Shown here: positions 25,996-35,648 of the stretch, in pieces
How the letters are laid out: the number at the start of each line of letters is the position of its first letter
Position numbering within the stretch: position 1 is the first letter of the stretch
Assembly (NCBI GenBank): GCA_020847315.1
Contig: JADLCF010000167.1
Location: forward strand, 1 to 36,346
Length of the DNA: 36,346 nt
Origin: Bryobacterales bacterium
Lineage (GTDB): Bacteria; Acidobacteriota; Terriglobia; Bryobacterales; Bryobacteraceae
Direction: 5' to 3'
The notes under the pieces: generated by a model
Told to the model about the DNA's origin: nothing
What the model saw: the letters and a program-made list of their open reading frames with translations, nothing else
The model's database searches: none
Translations under genes and position numbers: made by a program

Positions 25996-26769
25996 ATGCC
26001 AGAGAAATCAATGAACTTGCGTTCCGGAATCAATCCGGTGATGGAGGCATTGCGCGCGGGGGCGCCTCTCGAACGCATTCTGATCGCGAAGGGTGCGGGT
26101 GGAGCACGAATTCAGGCAATTGTGGATGCGGCGCGGCAGGCCGGCGTGCCGGTGCGTTTCGAACCCCGGGACGCGCTCGACCGCATGACGAAGAGCAGTG
26201 TTCACCAGGGTGTGGTGGCGTATGGGGCAGCACAAGGCTACGCCGGGTTGGATGCCGTGTCGGGGGCGGAAATGCTCGTGCTGCTGGATGGCATTGAAGA
26301 CCCCCACAACCTGGGGGCGATCGCCCGAAGCGCCCATGCGGCGGGCGCGGGCGCGGTTGTCATCCCTGAGCGCAGGGCGGTGGGTGTGACCGACGTCGTG
26401 CAGAAGGCGGCGGCCGGCGCTCTCGAGTACTTGCCGATTTCGAAAGTCAAGAATCTGGCCCAGGCCATGGAATCGCTTAAATCGGAAGGCTACTGGATCT
26501 ACGGTCTCGACGAACGCGGCGAGACTCCCTATCATCAGGTGGAGTGGGGGCGGCAGAACGCGATTGTGCTGGGCGCCGAGGGCCATGGTCTGCATCGCCT
26601 GGTTTCCGAGCGTTGCGATCTGCTCATCGGCATTCCGATGGCGGGCGCCGTGGCTTCGCTGAATGTCTCCGTTGCCGCGGGCATCGTCTTGTTTGACTGG
26701 CGGCGCAAACAGTTGGAGGCGGCGAGAGCCGGTATCCCACGGGAGACTGAGGCCGCGCCACCCGCGTGA
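25996..26769 (+). CDS. rlmB: 23S rRNA (guanosine-2'-O)-methyltransferase RlmB-like (SpoU/TrmH family)
   Basis: GINPVMEALRAG, LLDGIEDPHNLGAIARSAHAAGAGAVVIPERR, IVLGAEGHGL, IPMAGAVASLNVSVAAGIVLFDWRR motifs. Confidence 0.92.
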   Translation: MPEKSMNLRSGINPVMEALRAGAPLERILIAKGAGGARIQAIVDAARQAGVPVRFEPRDALDRMTKSSVHQGVVAYGAAQGYAGLDAVSGAEMLVLLDGIEDPHNLGAIARSAHAAGAGAVVIPERRAVGVTDVVQKAAAGALEYLPISKVKNLAQAMESLKSEGYWIYGLDERGETPYHQVEWGRQNAIVLGAEGHGLHRLVSERCDLLIGIPMAGAVASLNVSVAAGIVLFDWRRKQLEAARAGIPRETEAAPPA

Positions 26770-26783
26770 TAGGATGGCCCCGC

Positions 26784-28493
26784 ATGCGCATCTTTCCATC
26801 CGCACTTCTCATCCTGTTGCTGCTTCCCTTTGCCTGGAGCACGGAGCCCGTTCGCGCGCGTCACGGCATGGTGGTTTCGACTGATGCGATCGCGAGCAAA
26901 GTGGGTGTGGAGGTACTCAAGAATGGCGGCAATGCGGTGGATGCGGCCGTGGCCGTAGGCTTCGCGCTGGCCGTGACGCACCCGGCAGCGGGCAATCTAG
27001 GCGGCGGGGGATTCATGCTGATCCGCCACGCGGATGGCAGGGACACGTTTCTGGACTTCCGGGAAATGGCGCCGGCCTCCGCCCATCGGGACATGTATCT
27101 TACGAAGAAGAACACCGGGGTAATCCATTCGGATTACCAGGGTCGCCAGATGCAAATCGAGTTGAACGAGAGCCTGGTGGGCTGGCGCGCCAGCGGCGTG
27201 CCCGGCACGGTGCGCGGCCTGGAACTGGCATCGAGCAAGTACGGACGGAAACCGTGGAAGGAACTTCTAGCACCGGCGGTGAAGCTAGCGCGGAATGGCT
27301 TCCCGGTGGATTATACGCTGTCGGAAAGCCTCAGAGGCTCCACCGCCTTGCTGGGACGATTTCCGGACTCGAAGCGCATTTTTCTGCGCGATGGGAAGTA
27401 TTTCGAGGCCGGGGATACACTGCGCCAACCGGAGTTGGCGGCAACGCTCGAACGGATCGCCGGGCAGGGAGCGCGGGATTTTTACGAGGGGGAAACCGCG
27501 CGATTGCTCGCAGCCGGAATGAAGCGGAACGGCGGCGAGATTACCCTCGATGACCTGAAGCGATACCGCGCGGTGGAGCGCCAACCACTGCGCGCGGAGT
27601 ACAAAGGCTACACGGTAATCACCGCGCCGCCGCCCAGTTCCGGGGGTGTCGGCATTCTCGAGATGCTGGGAATGCTGGAAGGCAGCGGCTATGAGAAGGG
27701 CGGCTTCAACGCCGCCAGCACCTGGCATTATTTGGCCGAAGTGATGCGGCGTTCCTACGCGGACCGCAGCGAGTTTCTGGCCGACCCCGATTTCTATCGT
27801 GTTCCGCTCGGCAGGCTGCTCGACAAGGGATATCTCACGGCGAGACGATCGACGATCAATCGAACCAGGGCATCTCGGAGCGAGGAGATTCACCCTGGGA
27901 TCGCTCCAGGATACGAGAGCATGGAAACCACCCATTTCTCCGTGGTGGATGGCGATGGCAACGCCGTTGCCGTAACGTATACGCTGAACGGGAGTTATGG
28001 CTCCGGCGTGACCGTGCCTGGCGCGGGGTTTCTGCTCAACAATGAGATGGATGACTTCGCCACGAGACCGGGCCAGGCCAATATGTTCGGCCTCGTGCAG
28101 GGCGAGGCCAACAAGGTGGAGCCGGGCAAGCGTCCGCTGTCGTCGATGACACCCACCATCGTGGTTAAGGACGGCAGTTTAAAGATCGTAGTGGGCGCTC
28201 CCGGCGGTGGACGCATCATCAACGCGGTGCTTCAGGCGCTCTTGAACGTGATCGATTTTGGGATGAACGCCCAGGAGGCGGTGGACGTTCCACGCATCCA
28301 TCACCAGTGGATGCCGGATCAACTGAACGTGCAATCGGGAGTTTCTCCCGATACCGTGGCGTTGCTCAAACAGATGGGGCACGAGGTGGTTGAGATTGAG
28401 AGTGTGGGCCGGCTACAGCTCATCGTGATCAATGGAGAATGGCTAGAAGGCGGGTCAAACTCCCTACCGCACGGCGGGGCGGCAGGATACTGA
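26784..28493 (+). CDS. ggt: Gamma-glutamyltransferase
   Basis: Signal peptide MRIFPSALLILLLLPFAWS; ARHGMVVSTDAIASKVGVEVLKNGGNAVDAAVAVGFAL; catalytic ETTHFSVVDGDGNAVAVTYTLN; PLSSMTPTIV; GAPGGGRIINAVLQALLNVIDFGM. Confidence 0.95.
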   Translation: MRIFPSALLILLLLPFAWSTEPVRARHGMVVSTDAIASKVGVEVLKNGGNAVDAAVAVGFALAVTHPAAGNLGGGGFMLIRHADGRDTFLDFREMAPASAHRDMYLTKKNTGVIHSDYQGRQMQIELNESLVGWRASGVPGTVRGLELASSKYGRKPWKELLAPAVKLARNGFPVDYTLSESLRGSTALLGRFPDSKRIFLRDGKYFEAGDTLRQPELAATLERIAGQGARDFYEGETARLLAAGMKRNGGEITLDDLKRYRAVERQPLRAEYKGYTVITAPPPSSGGVGILEMLGMLEGSGYEKGGFNAASTWHYLAEVMRRSYADRSEFLADPDFYRVPLGRLLDKGYLTARRSTINRTRASRSEEIHPGIAPGYESMETTHFSVVDGDGNAVAVTYTLNGSYGSGVTVPGAGFLLNNEMDDFATRPGQANMFGLVQGEANKVEPGKRPLSSMTPTIVVKDGSLKIVVGAPGGGRIINAVLQALLNVIDFGMNAQEAVDVPRIHHQWMPDQLNVQSGVSPDTVALLKQMGHEVVEIESVGRLQLIVINGEWLEGGSNSLPHGGAAGY

Positions 28494-28536
28494 GCGGGCG
28501 GCTTCGGAATCCGGCGAAAGAACAGTGGGTGGAAAC

Positions 28537-30114
28537 ATGACACGTAGGGAACTGGTGCAGGCAGGCAGCGCGACGTTGGGAGCGGCTGCTGCATTGGGTG
28601 CGCAAGCCCTCCCGGAGAAGCAGGTTGCATACCGCAATTTTTTCGGGGATCTGCACAACCACAACCAGGTCGGTTACGCGCAGGGCACGCTTGAACGTAG
28701 TTTCGAGATCGCCCGGAATCATCTGGACTTCTATGCCTTCACGCCGCACTCCTATTGGCCCGATATGGGCGCATACGACGGCCGCATCGAGACTAAGTGG
28801 CGGAACGGATTTTACGTCGCCAAGGCAAACTGGCCGGAGGTGGTGAAGCTGGCCAGGCAATATGACGACCCGGGCCGCTTCGTCACCATTCTCGGATACG
28901 AGCGGCATGGCGCGGCGGAGGGGGATTATCACATCCTGTACCCGGATCTGAAGGGCGATTACGAACTGATTGCGGATCTGCCGGCGCTGCAGGCCTTCGC
29001 TCGCGAGAGAGGCTGCATTCTGGTTCCCCACCACCCGGCGAACCGATTGGGCCATCGCGGCATCAATGCGCACGCGGTGGATGCGCGAGTTTCGCCAGTT
29101 CTGGAGATTCACTCCGAGTGGGGCTGCGCCGAACACGACCGCGCGCCGAACCCATACAAGCGGCACACGGAGGGCGGGCGTTGGACCAGGCACACGCTGC
29201 AGCACTATCTGGCACAGGGGATGCGCTTCGGCGTGGTGGCCAGCACCGACGACCATCTCGGGTATCCCGGCGCGTACCGCGAGGGACTCGCCGTGGTGAA
29301 GACCACCGAACTCACCCGCGAGGCGATCTTCGATGCGATCCGGAATCGGCGGACGTACGCGGTGACCGGAGACCGCATCGATCTCGACTTCCATTTGAAT
29401 GGCCGCATCATGGGGCAGGAACTCCCGTATGCGCGCACACGTTCCCTGGCGGTGGAAGTCCGCGGCTGGGACGTCGTGGACCGGGTGGAAGTGCTCAAGA
29501 ATAACCGCGTCGTACACCGCGATTTCCCCATGGATGCGGCGCCCACGGCGGAAAGTTGGCGCAGGCCGGTGACACTTCGATTTGAGTACGGTTGGGGGCC
29601 ATGGCCCGCTCTGGGATGGGGCGGCACGGCGGATTGGGAGTTTACCGTCACCGTCGAGAACGGGAAATTCGAAGCCGTGCAACCTTGCTTTGTGACAGGA
29701 CCACTCGACGAGTTCCGGCGGGACCGGATTCTCGAGCGCACGGAGACCTCCGTGAAGGTGCGAAGCTTCACCGCGCTCAAGCAGCAGGTGGACGACTATT
29801 CTCAGAAGGCGATCGTTCTACGCGTCCAGGGCGGGCCGGAAACGCGCGTGACCGTCACATGCACCCGGCCGAAGCCATGCTCCCTGACGCAGACGTTCGC
29901 GCAGTTGAGCGAATCGAACGAAATGCTCTTCACGGCAAAGTTTCCGTGGGAATCCGCCATGCTGCACCGGGTGGTGTTTGAAGAGAATTATCTGAGCCGC
30001 TTTACGTTTGAGGACGAGGACGAAGGCCTAGAGGCGAACTGGTATTATGTGCGAGTGGTGCAGGCCAATGGGGAACTCGCTTGGTCCAGCCCCATTTGGG
30101 TGGAGAAGGCTTAG
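28537..30114 (+). CDS. Tat-exported PHP-like metallohydrolase (DUF3604-like)
   Basis: MTRRELVQAGSATLGAAAALGAQA Tat-like leader; FGDLHNHN, HHPANRLGHRG, LEIHSEWGCAEHD, STDDHLGYPG metal-binding motifs. Confidence 0.8.
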   Translation: MTRRELVQAGSATLGAAAALGAQALPEKQVAYRNFFGDLHNHNQVGYAQGTLERSFEIARNHLDFYAFTPHSYWPDMGAYDGRIETKWRNGFYVAKANWPEVVKLARQYDDPGRFVTILGYERHGAAEGDYHILYPDLKGDYELIADLPALQAFARERGCILVPHHPANRLGHRGINAHAVDARVSPVLEIHSEWGCAEHDRAPNPYKRHTEGGRWTRHTLQHYLAQGMRFGVVASTDDHLGYPGAYREGLAVVKTTELTREAIFDAIRNRRTYAVTGDRIDLDFHLNGRIMGQELPYARTRSLAVEVRGWDVVDRVEVLKNNRVVHRDFPMDAAPTAESWRRPVTLRFEYGWGPWPALGWGGTADWEFTVTVENGKFEAVQPCFVTGPLDEFRRDRILERTETSVKVRSFTALKQQVDDYSQKAIVLRVQGGPETRVTVTCTRPKPCSLTQTFAQLSESNEMLFTAKFPWESAMLHRVVFEENYLSRFTFEDEDEGLEANWYYVRVVQANGELAWSSPIWVEKA

Positions 30115-30149
30115 AACGCAGACGCGAAAGGACAGGACGAGGCTTACGT

Positions 30150-31142
30150 ATGAGAGCGATTCGAGTGGGCGCGGCACAATTTGAAGCACGCGATGGGGAT
30201 AAGGCGTACAACCTCGGCGCGATTGCGCGGCTGACCGCCGCGGCAAAGGCGGAGCGGGCAGAACTTGTGTGCTTCCACGAATGCTCCATCAGCGGCTACA
30301 CCTATCTCGAAACACTTGACCGGGGGGGACTCGAGGCGGTGGCGGAAGCAGTGCCCGACGGACCGTCAATCCAGCGGCTGATCGAGATTGCGCGTGACAT
30401 TGGGATCTCGATTGGCGCCGGCCTCATCGAGCGCGAAGGAGAAGATCTCTACAACACCTTCGCCGTTGTCTCGCCCGACGGACTCGTTGCTAAGCACCGT
30501 AAAATCCACGCATTTGTGAACGACGCGCTGAGCTGCGGGAGCGGCTATACGGTCTTCGATCATCTTGGTTGCCGGATCGGAATTTTGATCTGCTACGACA
30601 ATAACCTACCCGAGAATGCGCGCATGACCGCCATGCTAGGCGCGGATCTCATTCTGGCTCCGCACGTCACGGGATGCCTGCCCTCGGCAATGCCGGGGCG
30701 CGGAATTGTGGCGCCGGAGATCTGGCATAACCGGGAACTTGACCCGGTGCGCTGCCGTCAGGAGTTCGACGGCCCGAAGGGCCGCGCCTGGCTGCTGCGG
30801 TGGTTGCCGGCGCGCGCCTGGGAAAACGGCGTGTTTATCGTTTACGCCAACCCGATCGGCGAGGAGGGCGGCACGATCAAGCCGGGAGGTTCGCTGATTC
30901 TGGACCCCTTCGGGGAAGTGCTTACAGAGTGCCGCACGTTCGGGGATGAAGTGGTGGTGGCCACGCTCGACCCGGAGAAGCGCAAGCTGGCCTCCGGACC
31001 GGGATACATTCGCGCACGGCGTCCGGAGCTTTACGCGAAAATGGTGGAACCGAATCCGCACCTGAGCCCGAGCGGCCGCCCGGACGTCTGGTGGAAGAAG
31101 AACCGGGTCGCGCAAGTCACAGTGGAAAAGGTCTCAACCTAA
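30150..31142 (+). CDS. Carbon-nitrogen hydrolase (nitrilase superfamily)
   Basis: Catalytic triad regions FHECSISGY (Glu), KHRKIHAF (Lys), GILICYDNNLPENAR (Cys). ATG at 30150 preferred over 30081. Confidence 0.92.
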   Translation: MRAIRVGAAQFEARDGDKAYNLGAIARLTAAAKAERAELVCFHECSISGYTYLETLDRGGLEAVAEAVPDGPSIQRLIEIARDIGISIGAGLIEREGEDLYNTFAVVSPDGLVAKHRKIHAFVNDALSCGSGYTVFDHLGCRIGILICYDNNLPENARMTAMLGADLILAPHVTGCLPSAMPGRGIVAPEIWHNRELDPVRCRQEFDGPKGRAWLLRWLPARAWENGVFIVYANPIGEEGGTIKPGGSLILDPFGEVLTECRTFGDEVVVATLDPEKRKLASGPGYIRARRPELYAKMVEPNPHLSPSGRPDVWWKKNRVAQVTVEKVST

Positions 31143-31144
31143 CT

Positions 31145-31193
31145 CTCAGCCGCAATGCCGCAGTTCGCGGGGATCGTGCCGCAATGGGCTGAG
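31145..31193. terminator. Weak inverted repeat between convergent nitrilase and aspS
   Basis: CTCAGCC ... GGCTGAG, 7-bp arms with long loop in the short convergent intergenic region. Confidence 0.25.
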
Positions 31194-31195
31194 CC

Positions 31196-32995
31196 CTACT
31201 TCCGGATGTGCATGATGCCCAGATCGCGAAGCAACCGGTCCGGCACATCGCTCGGAGCTTCACACATGAGATCTGTGCCGCGGGCCGTCTTGGGGAAGGC
31301 GATGACGTCGCGGATGGAGGTCTCGCCCGCCAGAATCATCACCATGCGGTCCAACCCCAACGCGATGCCGCCGTGCGGAGGAGCGCCGTAGCTGAGCCCT
31401 TCGAGCAGGAAGCCGAAGCGGTGCTGGGCATCTTCCGGGGTAAAGCCAAGGGCGCTGAACACCTTCTGCTGCACATCGGCGCGGTGGATACGGATGGAGC
31501 CGGAACCCAACTCCACGCCGTTGAGAACGATGTCGTAGCTCTTGGCGCGGCAGTTGGCGGGATCGGTCGTCAGCAGGTCCAGATCCTCATCATGCACGGA
31601 CGTAAATGGGTGATGTGCGGCCACCCAGCGCTGTTCCTCGGGGTCCCATTCGAACATGGGGAAATCCACCACCCAAAGGAAGTTGAACTTCTTCGGGTCG
31701 AGGAGTTTGTGCTTGTCCGCATACTTCTGCGCGGCGAAGAGCCGAAGCTGTCCACAGGCCTTCAGCGCTTCACGTTCCGGCAAATGCGGATCCGGTTCGG
31801 CCGCCCAGTTGGCTAAGAGCAGAAGGTCCTCATCCGTGGCGTTGGTTATCTCGCGCACCTTTGCCATTTGCTCCGGATAATCGCGCTCCAAGCGTTTCGC
31901 GTCGTCAAACACGCGAAGGTTCTTCTCCTGCCCGAACGTCTTCAGCTCATCCCGTTCCTTGCGGGAGATCTGGCCCACCTTCGGGACGAGGATCGCCACC
32001 ATCGGGAGACCGTTTCCGCCGATCGGCGTCCCTTCGAACAATGCCTCCACGCGATGGAAGGGCGGGATGCGTGTATCCGGCTTGTCGATTCCATAGGAAT
32101 CCATCGCTTCCCGGTACGTGATCCGCTGAAACGGCGCTTCAATCGGGAAACCCGCAGCCGCAAAGGCAGGGACGAGCATCTTCTCGATGACCGCGAAGAC
32201 GTCCGGCTGCTGCACGAAGGACATCTCCAGATCGATCTGCGTGAACTCGGGCTGCCGGTCCGCGCGCAGATCTTCGTCGCGGAAACAGCGCACGATCTGG
32301 AAATAGCGCTCGTAGCCCCCAACCATCAGCAATTGCTTGAAGATTTGGGGCGATTGCGGCAAGGCATAAAAGCTCCCCTGGCTGAGGCGGCTTGGGATGA
32401 TGAAATCGCGTGCGCCTTCCGGCGTGGAGCGCGTCATGAAGGGCGTTTCAATCTCGTGGAAACCCTGTGCGAAAAGGCTATTCCGCACCGCGAAGGAGAC
32501 ATCGGAACGCATCCGGATGTTCTGCTGCATCCGATGGCGGCGTAAATCGATATAGCGGTGCTTGAGGCGGCTTTCCTCGCCGACGCTGAGATCGTCTTCC
32601 ATGGGGAAGGGCGCAGGCTTCGATTCATTGAGAATCCACACCTTCTCCACTACCACTTCGACCTCGCCAGTGGGAAGATTCGGGTTGACGGTTTCCGCGG
32701 ATCGCTTCTCCACACTCCCCTCAACCGCCACGACGAACTCGCCGCGGATGTGCTCCGCGCGGGCGTGAACTTCCGCCGCATTCTCGACGCGAAAGACAAC
32801 TTGCGTGATCCCGGTGATATCGCGGAGGTGAAGAAAAATCACGCCGCCGAGATCCCGCCGACGGTGTACCCAACCCATTAGAAGCACGCGATTGCCGGCA
32901 TTTTCCGCGCGCAATTCACCACACTTGTGGGTACGCCGCAAATTTCCTAGGAAATCTAATTGGACGGAGTGTTGGCCTTCGCCGTTGGTGCTCAT
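31196..32995 (-). CDS. aspS: Aspartyl-tRNA synthetase
   Basis: GWVHRRRDLGGVIFLHLRDITGITQVVF anticodon-binding domain; RYIDLRR; FMTRSTPEGARDFIIPSRLSQGSFYALPQSPQIFKQLLMVGG; GGIALGLDRMVMILAGETSIRDVIAFPKTARG. Confidence 0.97.
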   Translation of the reverse strand: MSTNGEGQHSVQLDFLGNLRRTHKCGELRAENAGNRVLLMGWVHRRRDLGGVIFLHLRDITGITQVVFRVENAAEVHARAEHIRGEFVVAVEGSVEKRSAETVNPNLPTGEVEVVVEKVWILNESKPAPFPMEDDLSVGEESRLKHRYIDLRRHRMQQNIRMRSDVSFAVRNSLFAQGFHEIETPFMTRSTPEGARDFIIPSRLSQGSFYALPQSPQIFKQLLMVGGYERYFQIVRCFRDEDLRADRQPEFTQIDLEMSFVQQPDVFAVIEKMLVPAFAAAGFPIEAPFQRITYREAMDSYGIDKPDTRIPPFHRVEALFEGTPIGGNGLPMVAILVPKVGQISRKERDELKTFGQEKNLRVFDDAKRLERDYPEQMAKVREITNATDEDLLLLANWAAEPDPHLPEREALKACGQLRLFAAQKYADKHKLLDPKKFNFLWVVDFPMFEWDPEEQRWVAAHHPFTSVHDEDLDLLTTDPANCRAKSYDIVLNGVELGSGSIRIHRADVQQKVFSALGFTPEDAQHRFGFLLEGLSYGAPPHGGIALGLDRMVMILAGETSIRDVIAFPKTARGTDLMCEAPSDVPDRLLRDLGIMHIRK

Positions 32996-33020
32996 GATGT
33001 TTCCTGCCTGGAGTACTTCC

Positions 33021-34268
33021 CTAATTTACGAGATCGAGAATCGCCGCTTCACTGAGATTTTCCTGCTCGCCGGTTCGCATGTCCTTCACGACGAAGACAC
33101 CGCGCGCAAGCTCATCGTCACCAAGGATGACAACGCGCTCAACCGCCAGACGATTCGCCAGATCCATTGCGCGCTTCAGCTTGCCTTCGAAGAATACTTC
33201 GACGGTAGCGCCTTTCGATCGCAGGGCGCGAGCCAGCGAGAGATTCCGCTCCATCGCGGCATCGCCAAGCGCGAGCATGGCAAAGTGCACGCCTTCCCTC
33301 GGAAGGGTGGCGGACTGCGTTTCCTGAAGGCTCATAGCCAGACGGTCCGCGCCAATCGAATAGCCGATTCCGGGTGAGCGCAGCTTCGACCCCAGGGATT
33401 CCGCCAGGCCGTCATACCGCCCGCCGCCCAGCACGGAATTCTGCGCTCCCAGCGCGCCATGGACAATCTCAAACGTGGTGCGTGTATAGTAGTCGAGCCC
33501 GCGCACCAGCCTCGGGCGTATCTCGAACTCGATTCCGGCCGCCGTGAGGTAGTCCAGCACCGCGTCGAAGTGAGCCTTGGTTTCATCGTTCAGGAACTCG
33601 TGAATGGAAGGCAAGGCGGCGATGATGGGTTCATCTTGCGGGTCTTTCGAATCCAGCACCCGGAGGGGATTCGTTTCCGCGCGCCGCTGGTTATCCTCGC
33701 TGAGCTGGTGCTTCACGCCCCGCAGTTCCTCGCGAAGTTTCGCGACGTAGCGCGCGCGGCTCTCCGGATCTCCCACGGAGTTGATGAGGAGTTTGAAATC
33801 CTTCAGGCCCACCTCACGGAGGTAGGTCACCACCATCTCAATCACTTCGCCGTCGACGAGCGGTGATTCCGAACCAATCACTTCCGCGCCGATCTGGTAG
33901 AACTGGCGGAAGCGGCCCTTCTGCGGGCGCTCCCGGCGAAACATCGGCCCCATGTAATAGAGCTTCTGGAGGCCCGCTCGCTGGTCCAGCCGATGCTCGA
34001 TGTAGGCGCGGATTACGGATGCGGTGTTCTCCGGGCGGAGCGTCAAGGAAGAGCCGTCGCGATCTTCCCAGGTATACATTTCCTTCGTGACGATGTCGGT
34101 TTCCTCGCCAACTCCGCGGGCGAAGAGTTCGGTTTGTTCAAAAATGGGCGTGCGGATCTCGGCGTAGCGAAAACGGCGGAACACTTCGCGCGCCGTGCGC
34201 TCGACGTGATTCCAGACGGAGGTATCCGGCGGGAGCAAGTCCCGGGTCCCTTTCACGGCGCGAATCAA
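33021..34268 (-). CDS. hisS: Histidyl-tRNA synthetase
   Basis: AVKGTRDLLPPD, LRPENTASVIRAYIEH, GPMFRRERPQKGRFRQFYQIGAEVIGSESPLVDGEVI, VRGLDYYTRTTFEIV; TTG start overlapping upstream stop. Confidence 0.96.
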   Translation of the reverse strand: MIRAVKGTRDLLPPDTSVWNHVERTAREVFRRFRYAEIRTPIFEQTELFARGVGEETDIVTKEMYTWEDRDGSSLTLRPENTASVIRAYIEHRLDQRAGLQKLYYMGPMFRRERPQKGRFRQFYQIGAEVIGSESPLVDGEVIEMVVTYLREVGLKDFKLLINSVGDPESRARYVAKLREELRGVKHQLSEDNQRRAETNPLRVLDSKDPQDEPIIAALPSIHEFLNDETKAHFDAVLDYLTAAGIEFEIRPRLVRGLDYYTRTTFEIVHGALGAQNSVLGGGRYDGLAESLGSKLRSPGIGYSIGADRLAMSLQETQSATLPREGVHFAMLALGDAAMERNLSLARALRSKGATVEVFFEGKLKRAMDLANRLAVERVVILGDDELARGVFVVKDMRTGEQENLSEAAILDLVN

Positions 34269-34780
34269 AATACTTCGTCCTTGAAGGCTTTCTTGTATTT
34301 CACGTAGTTGGAAGCGTTCTCGCTGAAGCGCTGCTTCTCGTCGTCGCGCAATTCCCGAACGACCTTGGCGGGCACGCCCATCACCATCGAGTTTGGCGGC
34401 ACTTTCATCCGTTCCGGCACCAGAGCGCCGGCGGCCACCACGCTGCCTTTGCCGACCACGGCGTCGTTCAGGACGATGGCGCCAATCCCAATTACGGCAT
34501 CGTCTTCGATGGTGCAGCCATGTAGATTGACGGAGTGGCCCACGGTGACGCGATTCCCGATCTTCAGCGGACAGATGTCGTGTTCCACATGGAGGCAGGA
34601 ATTGTCCTGGATATTGGTGGCGTCGCCGATGCGAATGGTATTCACATCACCACGGATGGTGACATTGCACCAGACGCTCGATTCCTCTCCCAGCACAACA
34701 TCGCCAATCACCTGAGCGCTGGGATCGATGTAGCAGGAGGAGGGAACGGTGGGGGTGATTCCCTTGTAGCTGCGAATCAT
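34265..34780 (-). CDS. Gamma-class carbonic anhydrase-like hexapeptide protein
   Basis: VVLGEESSVWCNVTIRGDVNTIRIGDATNIQDNSCLHVEH...VGHSVNLHGCTIEDDAVIGIGAIVLNDAVVGKGSVVAAGALV. Confidence 0.93.
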   Translation of the reverse strand: MIRSYKGITPTVPSSCYIDPSAQVIGDVVLGEESSVWCNVTIRGDVNTIRIGDATNIQDNSCLHVEHDICPLKIGNRVTVGHSVNLHGCTIEDDAVIGIGAIVLNDAVVGKGSVVAAGALVPERMKVPPNSMVMGVPAKVVRELRDDEKQRFSENASNYVKYKKAFKDEVF

Positions 34781-34878
34781 AGAAAGCCTGAACCCTCTAT
34801 TTTAGCAGAGCCCCTGGGAAGCGCTTCTGAAGAATCCGAATCGGAGAGATGGAGCCTCCCTTCCCTCTGCGAATTGAG

Positions 34879-35601
34879 CTAACACTTTTGGAACCAGACA
34901 TAGCAATGGTTTCCAATCTGGCGGGCGCGCGGATTTCGTAGGAGAAGCAGGTCCAGATAGCGCAGCGGGAAGAGCAGCCAGCCGAGAACGCCATGCGCCA
35001 CCGGCCGGAGTGGCCTGGGCGCCCAGAGCTTGGCGTACTCCAGCAGAAAGACGAGCAGCGTGGCGGTGGGCCCCGTGCGCCAGCCGTGCTTGACGGCCTT
35101 GAGGCCAGGGTTCATCAGCAGAAGCGCATCGATGGTGAAGCGCCGGTAATCGCGAGGATACTCATGGAAAGGATGCGCGAAGGGGACGACGATGTGGAGA
35201 AATCCGCCGGGCTTCAAGGCGCGCGCCATCTCAAGGAGAATCGCTTCCGGTCTTTCGACGTGCTCCAGAACGGCGTCGCATTCAATCCGCTGAAATACGC
35301 CGTCCGGGAAGGGGAGGTGTTCTGCGTCGGCGGCAAGATCGACGCCCGGAAGAGGGAAAAGGTCGAGATTGAGGTAGCCATCGGGCCGCGCGCCGGCCCC
35401 GCCGATGTAGAGATTCCAGCGGCCCAGCGGAGCGTCAATCCGAAGCTCATCGGGATTCAGCACATAGGGAAGCGGCGGGCTAAGGAGACGTCGCAAGCGG
35501 CCGCGCCATGAACTCGCCGTGCGGCGGCGATGCAACTCCCGGATGGATTCGTCATTCACGATGATTCTGCCGGGGCGATGCGTTTCGCGAAAGCGGGCCA
35601 T
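34879..35601 (-). CDS. Class I SAM-dependent methyltransferase
   Basis: YLNLDLFPLPGVDLAADAEHLPFPDGVFQRIECDAVLEHVERPEAILLEMARALKPGGFLHIVVPF, the methyltransferase-11-like pattern. Confidence 0.88.
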   Translation of the reverse strand: MARFRETHRPGRIIVNDESIRELHRRRTASSWRGRLRRLLSPPLPYVLNPDELRIDAPLGRWNLYIGGAGARPDGYLNLDLFPLPGVDLAADAEHLPFPDGVFQRIECDAVLEHVERPEAILLEMARALKPGGFLHIVVPFAHPFHEYPRDYRRFTIDALLLMNPGLKAVKHGWRTGPTATLLVFLLEYAKLWAPRPLRPVAHGVLGWLLFPLRYLDLLLLRNPRARQIGNHCYVWFQKC

Positions 35602-35648
35602 GGGGCAGAGCTACAGCCCCTGCGAAACCAGCAGCCGCGCCGCAAATT

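Noticed and set aside
28429-29682. 417-aa minus-strand frame antisense to the PHP-like hydrolase
   Set aside because: Antisense shadow; His/Arg-rich nonsense composition.
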